64,000 nt of DNA, from NCBI GenBank assembly GCA_036380835.1, contig DASVDZ010000095.1, positions 62,001-126,000 of the forward strand, written 5' to 3'. The position numbers and the translations under genes are program-made. Of the stretch, positions 15,225 to 24,505 are shown piece by piece. The notes below the pieces were generated by a model that saw only the letters and a program-made list of their open reading frames with translations, had not been told where the DNA came from and did no database searches. Position 1 is the first letter of the stretch; every line of letters begins with the position of its first letter. The stretch comes from DASQJL01 sp036380835. GTDB taxonomy: Bacteria; Eisenbacteria; RBG-16-71-46; SZUA-252.

Positions 15225-17931
15225 GGCTCTCCCCTCCCGACTCGATGCGAAGCCAGTAGACGCCGCTCGCCACCGGTCGGCCGTCCGCGCCGCGGCCGTC
15301 CCACCGGAGCGTGATTCGCCCCCCCGGCGCCGGGGCGTCGTAGAGCGACGCCACGCGCGCGCCGTGGACGTTCCAGATCGTCGCCCGGACGCGCCGTTCG
15401 CCCCCCACAGGAACCTCGACCGGCGCCGCGGTGACGCTGGAGAACGGATTCGGCCGCGCGGGGCCGACGCGGAGCGCGCGCGGCGGAACCGGGGGCGGTG
15501 GCTCGGGCGCGGGCGGAGGGTCGTCCGCCGCGGTCGGCGCTCCCTCGAAGACCCGCCCGAGGATGTCGGTGCCGCTCGAGGTCGACCGCGCGTCGGACCA
15601 GATGACGAGGATCCGCCCGGAGGCGTCGACCCCGGCGCTCGGATCGAGCTGATCGGCGCCGGTCAGGTCCTCGTCGACCCGCACCGCGCCCGACGCGTCG
15701 GGCACGCCGCCCGCGAACCGCTGCATCCAGAGGCTCCAGTTCCCCTGGCGGCGCTCCTCCCAGACGATGACGGAGCCCGTGCCGGTGACGGCGGCGGTGG
15801 GAGCATCCTGGGGGCCGACGGTCGCGTCGCTCTCGCCGAGGGCGACGTCGATCGCCAGCGGGGAGAGCGCGGCGCTGTAGCTCCGATAGTAGAGACGCCC
15901 CGTCCCGTCGGGGCTCGACCCCAGCCAGACGAGCTCGATCCTCCCGTCGGGGCCGACTCCGATCACCGGATGGGCGCGCCCGCCCGGAAGCTCCGGCGCC
16001 ACCGCGAGCGGCGTCCCGTCCTCGACCAGCGCGCCACTCGCGTGCGTGAGCCAGAGCCGCTGGTCGCCCGACGCGCCTTCGGCGTAGCAGATCCAGAAGC
16101 CGCCCGCGGGATCGACGTCGAGGTCGATCGCGTAGATGGGATCGGCCGGATCGGCCGCCAGGATCGGATGGTTCGTCCCGACGCGCGAGCCGTCGAGGCC
16201 GAGCGTCTGCCCGTAGAGGCGGGGCGTCCCGCCGCGGCTGTCGATCCAGAGGACCGCGAATCCCGACGTCGCCCCCACGACGACGGGCGTCGACTGCGCG
16301 CTCGGCAGCGTGTCCGACACCCAGAACGACGAGGTCGGCGGCTCACCGACGACGCCGTAGCGGAATCCCCGGATGTCCCCCGCGTCCGAGAACCGCGCGA
16401 TCTGGGCCACGACCATGCCGATCCCGTTCGGCGCGACCGAAGAGGAGAAGGCGACGGGGCGATTCACGAAGTCGTTCACCCAGAGATCGTGATTCACCCC
16501 TTCGCGCGCGCCGGTGGCGGCGATCCACTGGCCGTAGAGATCGCCCGCCGGATTCCGGAGATCGATCCACGTCGCGATGTACTGCCCCGGGCCGTGTCCC
16601 AGCTCGGGGCGGCGCTGGTCGAAGGCGGCCGCGTCGTCGTTCAGTTGCGTGTCCGATCCACGATGCGCGCCGTCGGGAAAGAACGAGATGCCGTACGCGT
16701 CGGACGTTCCGCTCCGGCCGTCCTCCCAGACTCCGAGGAACGCGTCGCGGCCGTCCCAGACGGCGTGCGGCGTTCCCTGCCTTCCGGGAAGGTCGATGTT
16801 GACGCGGAAGTTCGCGCCCGGGGCGCCCGCGTCGTACGGCACGACGGCGGCGTCCACGTTCGAGTCGATGCCCAGGTTCCCGCGAAGGTCCTCCCAGATG
16901 AGGAGCCCCGCGCCGGGTCCCGCCGCGGCGCGGACGTTCCGCTGGTCGCGCCCCGGGGCGTCGTCGTTCACCCGAACGTTCGCGCCCACGGCCTGCCCCG
17001 AGGGATCGTAGCGCTGGGCGTAGACGTCGCCCGGATCGGTCGCCGCGTTGCGCAGGTCGATCCATCCCACGAGGAAGCCGAGCGCCGGATCGGCCGCGAC
17101 GGCCGGCGACGAGCAGTGACCCGTGATCGTCGTGTCGTTGATCTTGAAGTTGCCGCCGATGGGCGTGCCGGAGTCGTCGAGCCATTGTCCGAAGACGTCG
17201 AACGCCGCGCCGTAGACCGTGCCTCCCGCGCGCCCGTCGAGCCATACGACGAGCGTCCGGCCGGACGCGTCGACCGCGACCGCCGGGCTCCCCTGCCAGC
17301 TTCCGCCGGGGACCGGGTCGACGGAGATGCGGAAGTTCGCGCCGATCGGCCCCCCCGAGGCGGTTCGATAGGATCCGTAGATCTCGCCCTGGCCCTCGCG
17401 TCCATCACCCCAGACCACGAGGTAGCGGTCGGACAGGACGGCCGCGACCCGCGGCTGGAGATGGTCCGAGGAGGCCGCGTCGTCGTTCACGCGCAGGTTG
17501 GGCGAAAAGGGGATGCCGAGCGAATCGAGCGCCGTCGAATAGACGTCGCGGTTCCCGCTCCGCGCGTCCTCCCAGACGCAGAGGTAGGTCCCCGACGGGC
17601 TCGCCGCGATGTCCGGGGCGCTCTGGTCGGGGCCGGCGACGTCGTCGTTCAAGCGCCGGTTCACGGTGGAGCCGAGCGCGAGCGGGTCGCGCAGCGTCAT
17701 GGCGTAGATGTCGTAGTCGGTCGAGGCGGCGCCGTTCCGCCCGTCCTGCCAGGCGGCGACGAGGGTGCCGGACGCGCCCCGGGCGACGCGCGGACCCCAT
17801 TGGTTTCGCGCGAGGCGATCGTCGTTGAGCAGGAACTCGTCCTGGGCCCGGGCGGTCGTGGCGACGCCCGCTGCGAGAATCAACGCAAGAAGGGGGAGGC
17901 GGCCGATGCGCGCGCCGGATCCTCGATGCAC
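15196..17931 (-). CDS. secreted tandem-repeat beta-propeller-like protein with C-terminal FlgD/Por-like domain
   Basis: From GTG 17931 the protein has 911 residues. A signal peptide ends near TTARAQ (about residue 29). At least nine degenerate repeats of 50-65 residues follow, each with a core like LNDDVAGPDQSAPDIA then LVVWEDGRSG and DIYA, suggesting stacked propeller blades. The C-terminal 90 residues carry a FlgD-Ig/sorting-like module (ARPNPFSS, WDGRGADGRPVASGVYWLRI). Start choice: GGAAGGG lies 6 nt upstream of the GTG and a signal peptide follows at once, while the open frame continues upstream through the next gene without support. It is probably a surface or secreted binding protein. 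The ligand is unknown. Confidence 0.85.
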   Translation of the reverse strand: MHRGSGARIGRLPLLALILAAGVATTARAQDEFLLNDDRLARNQWGPRVARGASGTLVAAWQDGRNGAASTDYDIYAMTLRDPLALGSTVNRRLNDDVAGPDQSAPDIAASPSGTYLCVWEDARSGNRDVYSTALDSLGIPFSPNLRVNDDAASSDHLQPRVAAVLSDRYLVVWGDGREGQGEIYGSYRTASGGPIGANFRISVDPVPGGSWQGSPAVAVDASGRTLVVWLDGRAGGTVYGAAFDVFGQWLDDSGTPIGGNFKINDTTITGHCSSPAVAADPALGFLVGWIDLRNAATDPGDVYAQRYDPSGQAVGANVRVNDDAPGRDQRNVRAAAGPGAGLLIWEDLRGNLGIDSNVDAAVVPYDAGAPGANFRVNIDLPGRQGTPHAVWDGRDAFLGVWEDGRSGTSDAYGISFFPDGAHRGSDTQLNDDAAAFDQRRPELGHGPGQYIATWIDLRNPAGDLYGQWIAATGAREGVNHDLWVNDFVNRPVAFSSSVAPNGIGMVVAQIARFSDAGDIRGFRYGVVGEPPTSSFWVSDTLPSAQSTPVVVGATSGFAVLWIDSRGGTPRLYGQTLGLDGSRVGTNHPILAADPADPIYAIDLDVDPAGGFWICYAEGASGDQRLWLTHASGALVEDGTPLAVAPELPGGRAHPVIGVGPDGRIELVWLGSSPDGTGRLYYRSYSAALSPLAIDVALGESDATVGPQDAPTAAVTGTGSVIVWEERRQGNWSLWMQRFAGGVPDASGAVRVDEDLTGADQLDPSAGVDASGRILVIWSDARSTSSGTDILGRVFEGAPTAADDPPPAPEPPPPVPPRALRVGPARPNPFSSVTAAPVEVPVGGERRVRATIWNVHGARVASLYDAPAPGGRITLRWDGRGADGRPVASGVYWLRIESGGESRATRIVHLR

Positions 17932-17969
17932 GGTCGGTCCCTTCCGGCGGTCGAGAAGGCGACGGGCGC

Positions 17970-19346
17970 TCAGACGGGAAGCGCGGGGACCGTCACCTCG
18001 GGGTGCTGCGAGAGCACATCGTACACCTCGCGCGCGATCGCGGAAAGCCGTTCTTTGTTCACGGCCTCGAAGCGGGCGACCAGGACCGGCTGCGTGTTCG
18101 AGGCCCGAATGAGCCCCCAGCCGTCCCCGAACTGGACGCGCACGCCGTCGACGTCGATCACCGAGTGCGTCTTCCCGAAGTGGTCGCGCACCGAGTCGAC
18201 GATCGCGAACTTCCGGTCGTCCGGGCAGTCGAGCCGAAGCTCGGGCGTCGACACGAAGCGGGACTGCGGGAGCGCGTCGACGAGGGCCGAGAGGGGCGTC
18301 CGGGAGGCGGCCAGGACGCGGAGGAGCCGTCCCGCTCCGTAGAGCGCGTCGTCGTACCCCGGGAATTCGTCGGCGAAGAACATGTGGCCCGACATCTCCC
18401 CTCCGAGCGGCGCCTTCGTCTCCCGCATCTTCGCCTTGATGAGGGAATGCCCCGCCTTCCACATGATCGGGACTCCCCCCTTCGCCTCGACCCACTCCAC
18501 GAGCCCCTGCGAGCACTTCACCTCGAAGACGATCGGCTCCCCTGGGCGGCGCGAGAGGACGTCGGCGGCGTAGAGCGCGAGCAGCTGGTCGCCGTAGAGG
18601 AGCCGCCCCTTCTCGTCCACCGCGCCGACGCGATCGGCGTCTCCGTCGAAGCCGATGCCGAGGTCGGCTCGGACCGCCTTCACGCGCTCCATGAGCGGCC
18701 GCATCAGCTCGGGAACCGTGGGATCGGGGAGATGGTTCGGGAAGCGGCCGTCCGGCTCGGCGAAGATCGCGTCGACCTCGCACCCGAGGAGCCGGAGCAG
18801 CTTGGGGCCCAGGATCGACGCCGCCCCGTTGCCCGGATCGACGACCACCTTGAGCGGCCTCGCGAGGCTCAGGCGCGACGTCAGGTCCTTCACGTACGCG
18901 TCGTCGACCGTCACGACCTCGGCCGAGCCGCGCTTCGCCAGCGCGCCGGTCGAGCGGGCGCGCTCGCCCAGGTCCCGGATCTCCGCCCCGTGCAGCGAGG
19001 AGATCCCCTCGGAGAGCTTGAGCCCGTTGTACTCGATCGGATTGTGGCTCCCGGTCACCATCACGCCCCCGTCCGCCCGGAGGTGGAGGATGGCGAAGTA
19101 GAGCGCGGGCGTCGGCACCTCGCCGACGTCGAGCACCGAGGCGCCCTGGTCGAGCAGCCCCTCGACGAGGGCGGTCCTTATTCGCGGCGACGAGAGGCGG
19201 ACGTCCCGGCCGACGGCGATCCGCGACATCCCGCGCTCGCGCATCCGGGCGGCGAACGCGCGCCCGACCGCGCGGACGACGTCGTCCGTCAGGTCGCGGT
19301 CGGCGATCCCGCGAATGTCGTATTCCCGAAAGATCTGCGGGTTCAC
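17970..19346 (-). CDS. phosphomannomutase/phosphoglucomutase
   Basis: This 458-residue alpha-D-phosphohexomutase interconverts hexose-6- and hexose-1-phosphates in the cytoplasm (AlgC/ManB type), feeding sugar-nucleotide and glycogen synthesis. All four active-site loops are visible: the phosphoserine loop MVTGSHNPIEYNG, the metal loop GFDGDADRVG, the sugar-binding GGEMSGH and the phosphate-binding RASNTQP. Start GTG 19346 overlaps the prfB stop (GTGA) and has AGGGAGG upstream. The N-terminus NPQIFREYDIRG is the typical family start. Substrate preference cannot be told from sequence alone, but the nucleotidyltransferase, PGI/PMI and GH57 genes in this window fit a broad role. Confidence 0.93.
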   Translation of the reverse strand: MNPQIFREYDIRGIADRDLTDDVVRAVGRAFAARMRERGMSRIAVGRDVRLSSPRIRTALVEGLLDQGASVLDVGEVPTPALYFAILHLRADGGVMVTGSHNPIEYNGLKLSEGISSLHGAEIRDLGERARSTGALAKRGSAEVVTVDDAYVKDLTSRLSLARPLKVVVDPGNGAASILGPKLLRLLGCEVDAIFAEPDGRFPNHLPDPTVPELMRPLMERVKAVRADLGIGFDGDADRVGAVDEKGRLLYGDQLLALYAADVLSRRPGEPIVFEVKCSQGLVEWVEAKGGVPIMWKAGHSLIKAKMRETKAPLGGEMSGHMFFADEFPGYDDALYGAGRLLRVLAASRTPLSALVDALPQSRFVSTPELRLDCPDDRKFAIVDSVRDHFGKTHSVIDVDGVRVQFGDGWGLIRASNTQPVLVARFEAVNKERLSAIAREVYDVLSQHPEVTVPALPV

Positions 19347-20447
19347 GCGACCTCCCTGTTCCTCAGATAAGCGTCGATGAAGGGCGCGAGCGCCCCGTCC
19401 ATCACGGCTTGCACGTCCGTGACCACGACCTCGGTGCGGTGGTCCTTCACCTGCGTGTACGGCTGGAAGACGTACGAGCGGATCTGGTTTCCCCAGGCGA
19501 TGTCCTTCTTGCCGCCGCCCAGGGAATCCCGCTTCTCCTTGTCCGCCTCGATCCTGAGGGCGTAGAGACGGGCCATCAGCACCTTCATCGCCGCGTCGCG
19601 GTTTCGGTGCTGGCTCCGCTCGTTCTGGCACTGCACCACGAGGCCCGTCGGGAGGTGCGTGATCCGGACCGCCGACTCGGTCTTGTTCACGTGCTGGCCG
19701 CCCGCTCCGCCGGCACGGTAGGTGTCGATCCGAAGATCGCCCTCCTTGATGTCGATCTTCACGTCGTCGCCCGCCTGCGGATAGACGAAGACCGACGCGA
19801 ACGACGTGTGGCGCCGCTTCTGGGCGTCGAAGGGCGAGATGCGCACGAGGCGGTGCACGCCTCGTTCCGCCTTCAGGTACCCGTACGCGTAGCTTCCGTC
19901 CACCTGGATCGTGGCGTCCTTGATCCCCGCCTCCTCCCCCTGCTGGAGGTCGAGGACCTGGTAGCTCCATCCCATCCGCTCGATGTAGCGGACGTACATC
20001 CGGAAGAGCATCTGCGCCCAGTCCTGCGACTCGGTTCCGCCCGCGCCCGGATGGATCGAGAGGATGGCGCCGTGGGCGTCGCTCTCGTCGGAGAGGAGGC
20101 TCTGGATCTCCAGCTCCTGGATCCGGGGAAGCAGCCGCTCGGCCGATCGCGTCAGCTCCGCGGCCATCGTTTCGTCCGGCTCCTGCTCCAAAAGCTCCGC
20201 GAGCCCCGCCGACTCTTCCACCTCGCGCCCGAGCGCGCGGTACGGCTCGACGACGCGACGGTGCGACTTGAGCTCGCTCAGGACCCGCTGCGCGCCCTCC
20301 GGATCGCTCCAGAAGTCGGGCGCGGCCATGAGCGCCTCGAGCTGCTTCGATCGCGCTTCGCGCCGATCGACGTCAAAGATAGCTCCCGAGCTGGGCCAGA
20401 ATCTGGCGTCCCTCCTCGAGCCGCTTTCTCGTCTCGCTCAAGTCCAT
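19343..20447 (-). CDS. prfB: peptide chain release factor 2, expressed by programmed +1 frameshift
   Basis: RF2 ends translation at UGA and UAA. The first 24 codons (ATG 20447 to CTT 20378-20376) are followed by an in-frame TGA (20375-20373). Reading then shifts +1 to GAC at 20374, giving 367 residues in all. The full protein has SPF at 204-206 (stop-codon recognition) and GGQ at 249-251 (peptide release), almost exactly the E. coli positions. A GGAGG site lies 8 nt before the ATG. The frameshift is the known RF2 autoregulation: low RF2 slows reading of the UGA and favours the shift. It lies between coaE and the hexose-phosphate mutase, with no lysS nearby. Confidence 0.96.
20372..20387 (-). 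promoter_or_regulatory. prfB: prfB programmed frameshift site
   Basis: The minus-strand bases read GGGAGCTATCTTTGAC, closely matching the E. coli site AGGGGGTATCTTTGAC. The slippery CTT (codon 24), the UGA stop and the following C are all present, and a GGGAG stretch sits 4 nt before CTT as the stimulatory Shine-Dalgarno-like element. This makes a sequencing error very unlikely. Confidence 0.95.
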
Positions 20448-20474
20448 CGTTCCCGCCTCCGTCTTGGGTGTGCG

Positions 20475-21068
20475 TCAGGCGCGCCCGAAGCGCGCGATCT
20501 CTTCCCAGACCCGGTCGGCCCGGCGCGTGAGCGCCGCCGGGTCGCCGTCGTTTTGGATGCGCCAGTGGCGCCGCGCGCGTCCCAGCTCGGGGAGGCGCTG
20601 CCCCGCGATCCGTTCCCGCGCCGCCGCCTCCGTCATGCCGCGCGCCCGCATGAGGCGCCGGACGCGGATCGGCTCGGGCGCGAGCACCTCCACGACGCCG
20701 TCGAGCTCCGCCTCGAGACCCCACGTGGCGATCAGCGCCGCGTCCAGGACCAGGACCCCGTCCCCCTCCACGCCGAGCCGCGCCCGGACGCGCTCGAGGA
20801 GCGCCGGCTGCACGATCGCGTTCAGACGCTCCATGGCGGCCGCGTCCGGGAAGACCACGCGGCCGAGCCGTTCGCGGTCCACCTCGCCGGCTCCGTCCAT
20901 GACCTGGGACCCGAACGCCCCTTCGATCCGGCGCTTGACGTCCGGATCGCGCAGCGTCTCCCAGCCGAGCGCGTCGCCGTCGATCCGGATCGCCCCCCGC
21001 TCCTGGAAACGGCGCGCGACGGTCGACTTGCCCGAGGCCATGCGCCCCGTGACGCCGATCCGGATCAT
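20475..21068 (-). CDS. coaE: dephospho-CoA kinase
   Basis: CoaE phosphorylates the ribose 3'-OH of dephospho-CoA in the last step of coenzyme A synthesis. The 197-residue product has the P-loop GRMASGKST at 8-16, the DGDALGWE segment where the family has its Asp-rich DAD motif, and an adenylate-kinase-like lid with RRLMRARGMTEAAARERI. The usual length is about 200. It lies between polA (52-nt gap) and prfB (27-nt gap). The usual DADxxxH appears here as DGDALGW, a deviation to note, but the fold signature is otherwise clear. Confidence 0.9.
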   Translation of the reverse strand: MIRIGVTGRMASGKSTVARRFQERGAIRIDGDALGWETLRDPDVKRRIEGAFGSQVMDGAGEVDRERLGRVVFPDAAAMERLNAIVQPALLERVRARLGVEGDGVLVLDAALIATWGLEAELDGVVEVLAPEPIRVRRLMRARGMTEAAARERIAGQRLPELGRARRHWRIQNDGDPAALTRRADRVWEEIARFGRA

Positions 21069-21076
21069 GGCCCGAC

Positions 21077-21104
21077 CCTATCGGGCGGCGCGAACGGCGG
21101 TCAA
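21077..21104 (-). promoter_or_regulatory. possible weak promoter directly upstream of coaE
   Basis: TTGACC (21104-21099), a 16-nt spacer and GATAGG (21082-21077) lie in the polA-coaE gap. The match at -10 is poor (3/6). Transcription would start within a few bases of the coaE ATG at 21068, giving almost no leader. Confidence 0.28.
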
Positions 21105-21120
21105 GGTCATTCGCCGCGGA

Positions 21121-23934
21121 TCAGGCGTGCGCGTCGTCCCACGTCCGGCCGCGCCCCTGGTGCACCTCGAGCGGCACGCGGAGCGGGAGCGCGTGCTGCA
21201 TCGTCTCGAGGACGAGCGGCGCCAGGACCTCGATCTCCGATTCGTCCGTTTCGAAGAGGAGCTCGTCGTGGACCTGGAGGATCAGCCGGGAGCGTAGCCC
21301 GCGCTCCGCGACGAGCGCGTCGATCTTCACCATCGCGACCTTGATCAGGTCGGCCGCGGATCCCTGGATCGGCGCGTTCACCGCGGCCCGCTCCGCCTCC
21401 GCGCGCCGCCCCTCGTTCGCGTCCTTCAGGCCGGGGAGCGGCCGCCGCCGCTTGAGGATCGTCTCGACGTAGCCCCGCTCGCGGGCCTCGCGAAGCACCT
21501 GCGTGAGATACGACGCGACGCCGGCGTGGGTCCGCTTGTACTCGTCGATGAACGCCGTGGCGAGCGCCCGCGAGAGCGAGAGCTCCCGCGCGAGCCGCGC
21601 CGGCCCCATGCCGTAGATGATCCCGAAGTTCACGACCTTCGCCTGGCCCCGCTGCGCCGCCGTCACCTGATCGACGGGCACGCCGAAGAGCCGCGACGCC
21701 GTGGTCGCGTGCACGTCGCCGCCCCCCCGGAACGCCTCCTGGAGCACCGGATCGTGGGAGAGGTGGGCGAGGAGGCGGAGCTCGATCTGCGAGTAGTCGA
21801 ACGAGGCGAGGAGCCCGCGGCCACCTTCGGCCACGAATGCGCGGCGGATCGCGCGCCCCTCCTCGCTGCGGATCGGGATGTTCTGGAGACTCGGGTCGCT
21901 CGCCGAGAGCCTCCCCGTCGAGGCGATCGTCTGGTGGAACGTCGCGTGGACGCGGCCCGTCTCCGGGTTCACGAGGCGCGGGAGCGAGTCGACGTACGAG
22001 CTCTTGAGCTTCGCCACGAGCCGGTACTCGAGCATGAGCCGCGCGATCGGATGGAGCGTCGCCAGTCCCTCGAGCACCTCGGTGTCGGTCGAGTACCCTT
22101 CGCGGGTCCGCTTCCCCCGGGGCAGCTTGAGCCGCTCGAACAGCACCTCCGCGAGCTGCCGCGGCGAGTTCACGTTGAAGGGGACCCCGGCCTCCTCCTG
22201 GATCCGGTGATCGAGCGCCGCGAGCCGCTCCCCGAGCTCCCGCCCCATCGCGTCGAGCGTCTCGACGTCCACCTTGATCCCGGCCCGTTCCATCCGGACC
22301 AGCACGCCGATCAGCGGCATCTCGACCTCGTGGAAGAGCGCCGTGACCCCGCCCGACGCGAGCTCCCGGCCCAGGATCGCGACGAGGCGCAGGCAGGCGT
22401 CGGCGTCCTCGCAGCAGTACTCGGCGACCCGGTCCACCGGCAGGGCGGCCATGCTGACCTGATCCCGGCCGCGTCCGATCAGGGTCTCGGTCGCGATCTT
22501 CTCGAGCCCGAGGCGCGACTTGGCGAGGGCATCGATGTTCTTCGGCTGATCCGGATCGACGAGGTAGGCGGCCACCATCGTGTCGAACGCCACGTCGCGC
22601 ACCGGAATCCCGAACCGCTCGAGCACGTGCCAGTCGTACTTCGCGTTCTGCGCCGCGCGCTCGGCGCGCGGCGAGGCGAAGAACGGCCGGAGCGCTTCCC
22701 GCACGCGGTCCGGATCGAGGTTGGGCCCGGCCCCGTGTCCGATGGGGAGGTAGTAGGCGCGCCCCTCCTCCGGAGCGATCGAGATCCCCACGAGGTCGGC
22801 GCGGAGCGGGTTCAGTCCGGTGGTCTCGGTGTCGAAGGCCACGGGCCCGCGCGCGGCCTCCAGCACGCGCGCCAGCGCCTCGAGCCCCGCGCCGTCGCCG
22901 ACGACGCGGTAGTCGCCGTACGGCGGCCGGTCCCCCGGAGCGATCCGGGCCGACCGGTCGGCCGGCGGGGCGTCCGCGCGCTGGCTCCGCTCCGCCGTCG
23001 GCCGCACCAGCTCGGGAAAGAGATCCCCCGCGGCCCGCTCCTCCTCGCGGAAGCGTCGCGCGAGAACGCGAAGCTCGAGCTCCTCGAGCAGATCGATGAG
23101 CCGCGCGTACTCGATCGGAGCGCGCACGAGTTCGGTCCAATGGTGCTCCAGCGGAAGGTCGTGGCGAATCGTCGCGAGCCGCTGGCTGAGCCGCGCCCGC
23201 TCCTCGTTTTGCTTCAGCTTCTCGCGGATCGAGGCGCGCTCCACCTGATCGAGGGAGGCGTAGAGGCGGTCGAGCGAATGGAATCGCTGGATCAGCTGCG
23301 CGGCGGTCTTCTCCCCGATTCCCGGCACCCCCGGGACGTTGTCGGAGGCGTCCCCCATCAGCGCGAGCAGGTCCACCATCTCCTCGGGCGCGACGCCGTA
23401 TCGCTCCTGCACCGCTCCGCGGTCGACGGTGGAGAGCTCGCCGGCTCGGGCCTTCGGCGCGAGGAGTTGGATCGATTCCGACACGATCTGATAGAAGTCC
23501 TTGTCGCCCGTCACGATCAGCGTCGTCGCCCCGTCCCGCTCGGCCTCCTTGGCGAGGCTCCCGATCAGATCGTCGGCCTCCACCCCCTCCTGCTCCACGA
23601 TCGGAAGGCCGAGGAGCCGGATCACCTCGCGAACCCTCGGGATCTGGGCCACGAGATCCGCCGGCATCGGGGGCCGGTGCGCCTTGTATTCGGCGTAGAC
23701 CCGGTGGCGGAACGTGGGCGCCGCGGTGTCGAAGACCACCGCCACGCGATCGGGGCGGCGCTGGTCGAGCAGCGGCAGGAGCGCCTGGAGCGCGCCGAAC
23801 GCCGCGCTCGTGACCTCCCCCTTCGAGCTCCGGAGCGGGTTTCGGATGAAGGCGAAGTGGCTTCGGTAGAGGAGCGCCGAGCCGTCGACCAGGACGAGGG
23901 TCTTACCGGCTCCGGCGGGCGTGGTAGAGGCCAT
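21121..23934 (-). CDS. polA: DNA polymerase I
   Basis: This 937-residue family A polymerase fills gaps and removes RNA primers. The N-terminal 5'-3' exonuclease occupies about 1-290 (LVDGSALLYRSHFAF, EGVEADDLIGSLA, GDASDNVPGVPGIG). A proofreading domain follows and looks active: FDTETTGL, NAKYDWHVLERFG and YCCEDADACLRL hold the DEDD residues. The polymerase domain has DPSLQNIPIR, SFDYSQIELRLLAHLS, KVVNFGIIYGMG and the catalytic QVHDELLFE. I chose ATG 23934 because it gives the standard N-terminus; the frame continues upstream only as an alternate reading of nadD, with which it overlaps by 32 nt. Confidence 0.97.
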   Translation of the reverse strand: MASTTPAGAGKTLVLVDGSALLYRSHFAFIRNPLRSSKGEVTSAAFGALQALLPLLDQRRPDRVAVVFDTAAPTFRHRVYAEYKAHRPPMPADLVAQIPRVREVIRLLGLPIVEQEGVEADDLIGSLAKEAERDGATTLIVTGDKDFYQIVSESIQLLAPKARAGELSTVDRGAVQERYGVAPEEMVDLLALMGDASDNVPGVPGIGEKTAAQLIQRFHSLDRLYASLDQVERASIREKLKQNEERARLSQRLATIRHDLPLEHHWTELVRAPIEYARLIDLLEELELRVLARRFREEERAAGDLFPELVRPTAERSQRADAPPADRSARIAPGDRPPYGDYRVVGDGAGLEALARVLEAARGPVAFDTETTGLNPLRADLVGISIAPEEGRAYYLPIGHGAGPNLDPDRVREALRPFFASPRAERAAQNAKYDWHVLERFGIPVRDVAFDTMVAAYLVDPDQPKNIDALAKSRLGLEKIATETLIGRGRDQVSMAALPVDRVAEYCCEDADACLRLVAILGRELASGGVTALFHEVEMPLIGVLVRMERAGIKVDVETLDAMGRELGERLAALDHRIQEEAGVPFNVNSPRQLAEVLFERLKLPRGKRTREGYSTDTEVLEGLATLHPIARLMLEYRLVAKLKSSYVDSLPRLVNPETGRVHATFHQTIASTGRLSASDPSLQNIPIRSEEGRAIRRAFVAEGGRGLLASFDYSQIELRLLAHLSHDPVLQEAFRGGGDVHATTASRLFGVPVDQVTAAQRGQAKVVNFGIIYGMGPARLARELSLSRALATAFIDEYKRTHAGVASYLTQVLREARERGYVETILKRRRPLPGLKDANEGRRAEAERAAVNAPIQGSAADLIKVAMVKIDALVAERGLRSRLILQVHDELLFETDESEIEVLAPLVLETMQHALPLRVPLEVHQGRGRTWDDAHA

Positions 23935-24505
23935 GACGCTCCACGTACGAGAGGACGCGATCGGGGACCCAGTATCGCACGGATCGGCCCGCCCGGATGC
24001 GCTTCCGGATCTCGGTCGAGGAGATCCCGATCGTCGGAACGTCGAGGAAGACGACGCGGCGCCGAAGCGCCGCGCCGAGACGGGGCCGGGGGCCGCCGCC
24101 GCGCGGGACGACGGCGAGGCGCGCGAGCTCGAGGATCCGACCAGGCTCGCGCCAGGTGGCGAACTCCTCGAGGCTGTCCTGCCCCATGAGGAACGTCCAC
24201 GAGGCATCCTCCCGGCGCGCGAGGCGCTCGAGCGTCCGGACGGTGTACGCGACGCCCCCGTCCGCCTCGAGGCGGGAGACGCGGAACCGGGGATTGCCGC
24301 GCGTCGCGAGCCGCAGCATCGCGAGACGGTGCGCGACGGGGGCCAGCGCTCGCGTCCGCTTGTGCGCGGGACGCGCCGCCGGCACGAAGAGGAGCCGGTC
24401 GAGGGAGAGGCGCGCCACCGCCTCCTCGGCGAGGATCAGGTGCCCGACGTGCACGGGATCGAAGGACCCGCCGAAGATGGCGATGCGGCGGGGCCGGCCG
24501 CTCAT
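23903..24505 (-). CDS. nadD: nicotinate-nucleotide adenylyltransferase
   Basis: NadD joins nicotinate mononucleotide to AMP in NAD synthesis. The 200-residue protein has the nucleotidyltransferase GGSFDPVHVGH motif at 12-22 and the C-terminal ISSTEIRKRI motif. ATG 24505 overlaps the upstream stop (ATGA). The 3' end overlaps polA by 32 nt. Length and motifs are typical, with no sign of fusion or truncation. Confidence 0.94.
   Translation of the reverse strand: MSGRPRRIAIFGGSFDPVHVGHLILAEEAVARLSLDRLLFVPAARPAHKRTRALAPVAHRLAMLRLATRGNPRFRVSRLEADGGVAYTVRTLERLARREDASWTFLMGQDSLEEFATWREPGRILELARLAVVPRGGGPRPRLGAALRRRVVFLDVPTIGISSTEIRKRIRAGRSVRYWVPDRVLSYVERHGLYHARRSR

Noticed and set aside
15205..18342. 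1045-residue plus-strand open frame
   Set aside because: Arg- and Val-rich sequence with no motifs; it lies opposite the repeat protein, whose repeats and signal peptide are plain on the minus strand.
20373..20375. In-frame TGA in prfB as a sign of a pseudogene
   Set aside because: The surrounding bases match the conserved programmed frameshift site and the rest of RF2 is intact.
21526..24189. 887-residue plus-strand open frame
   Set aside because: Antisense of polA, whose polymerase and exonuclease motifs are intact.
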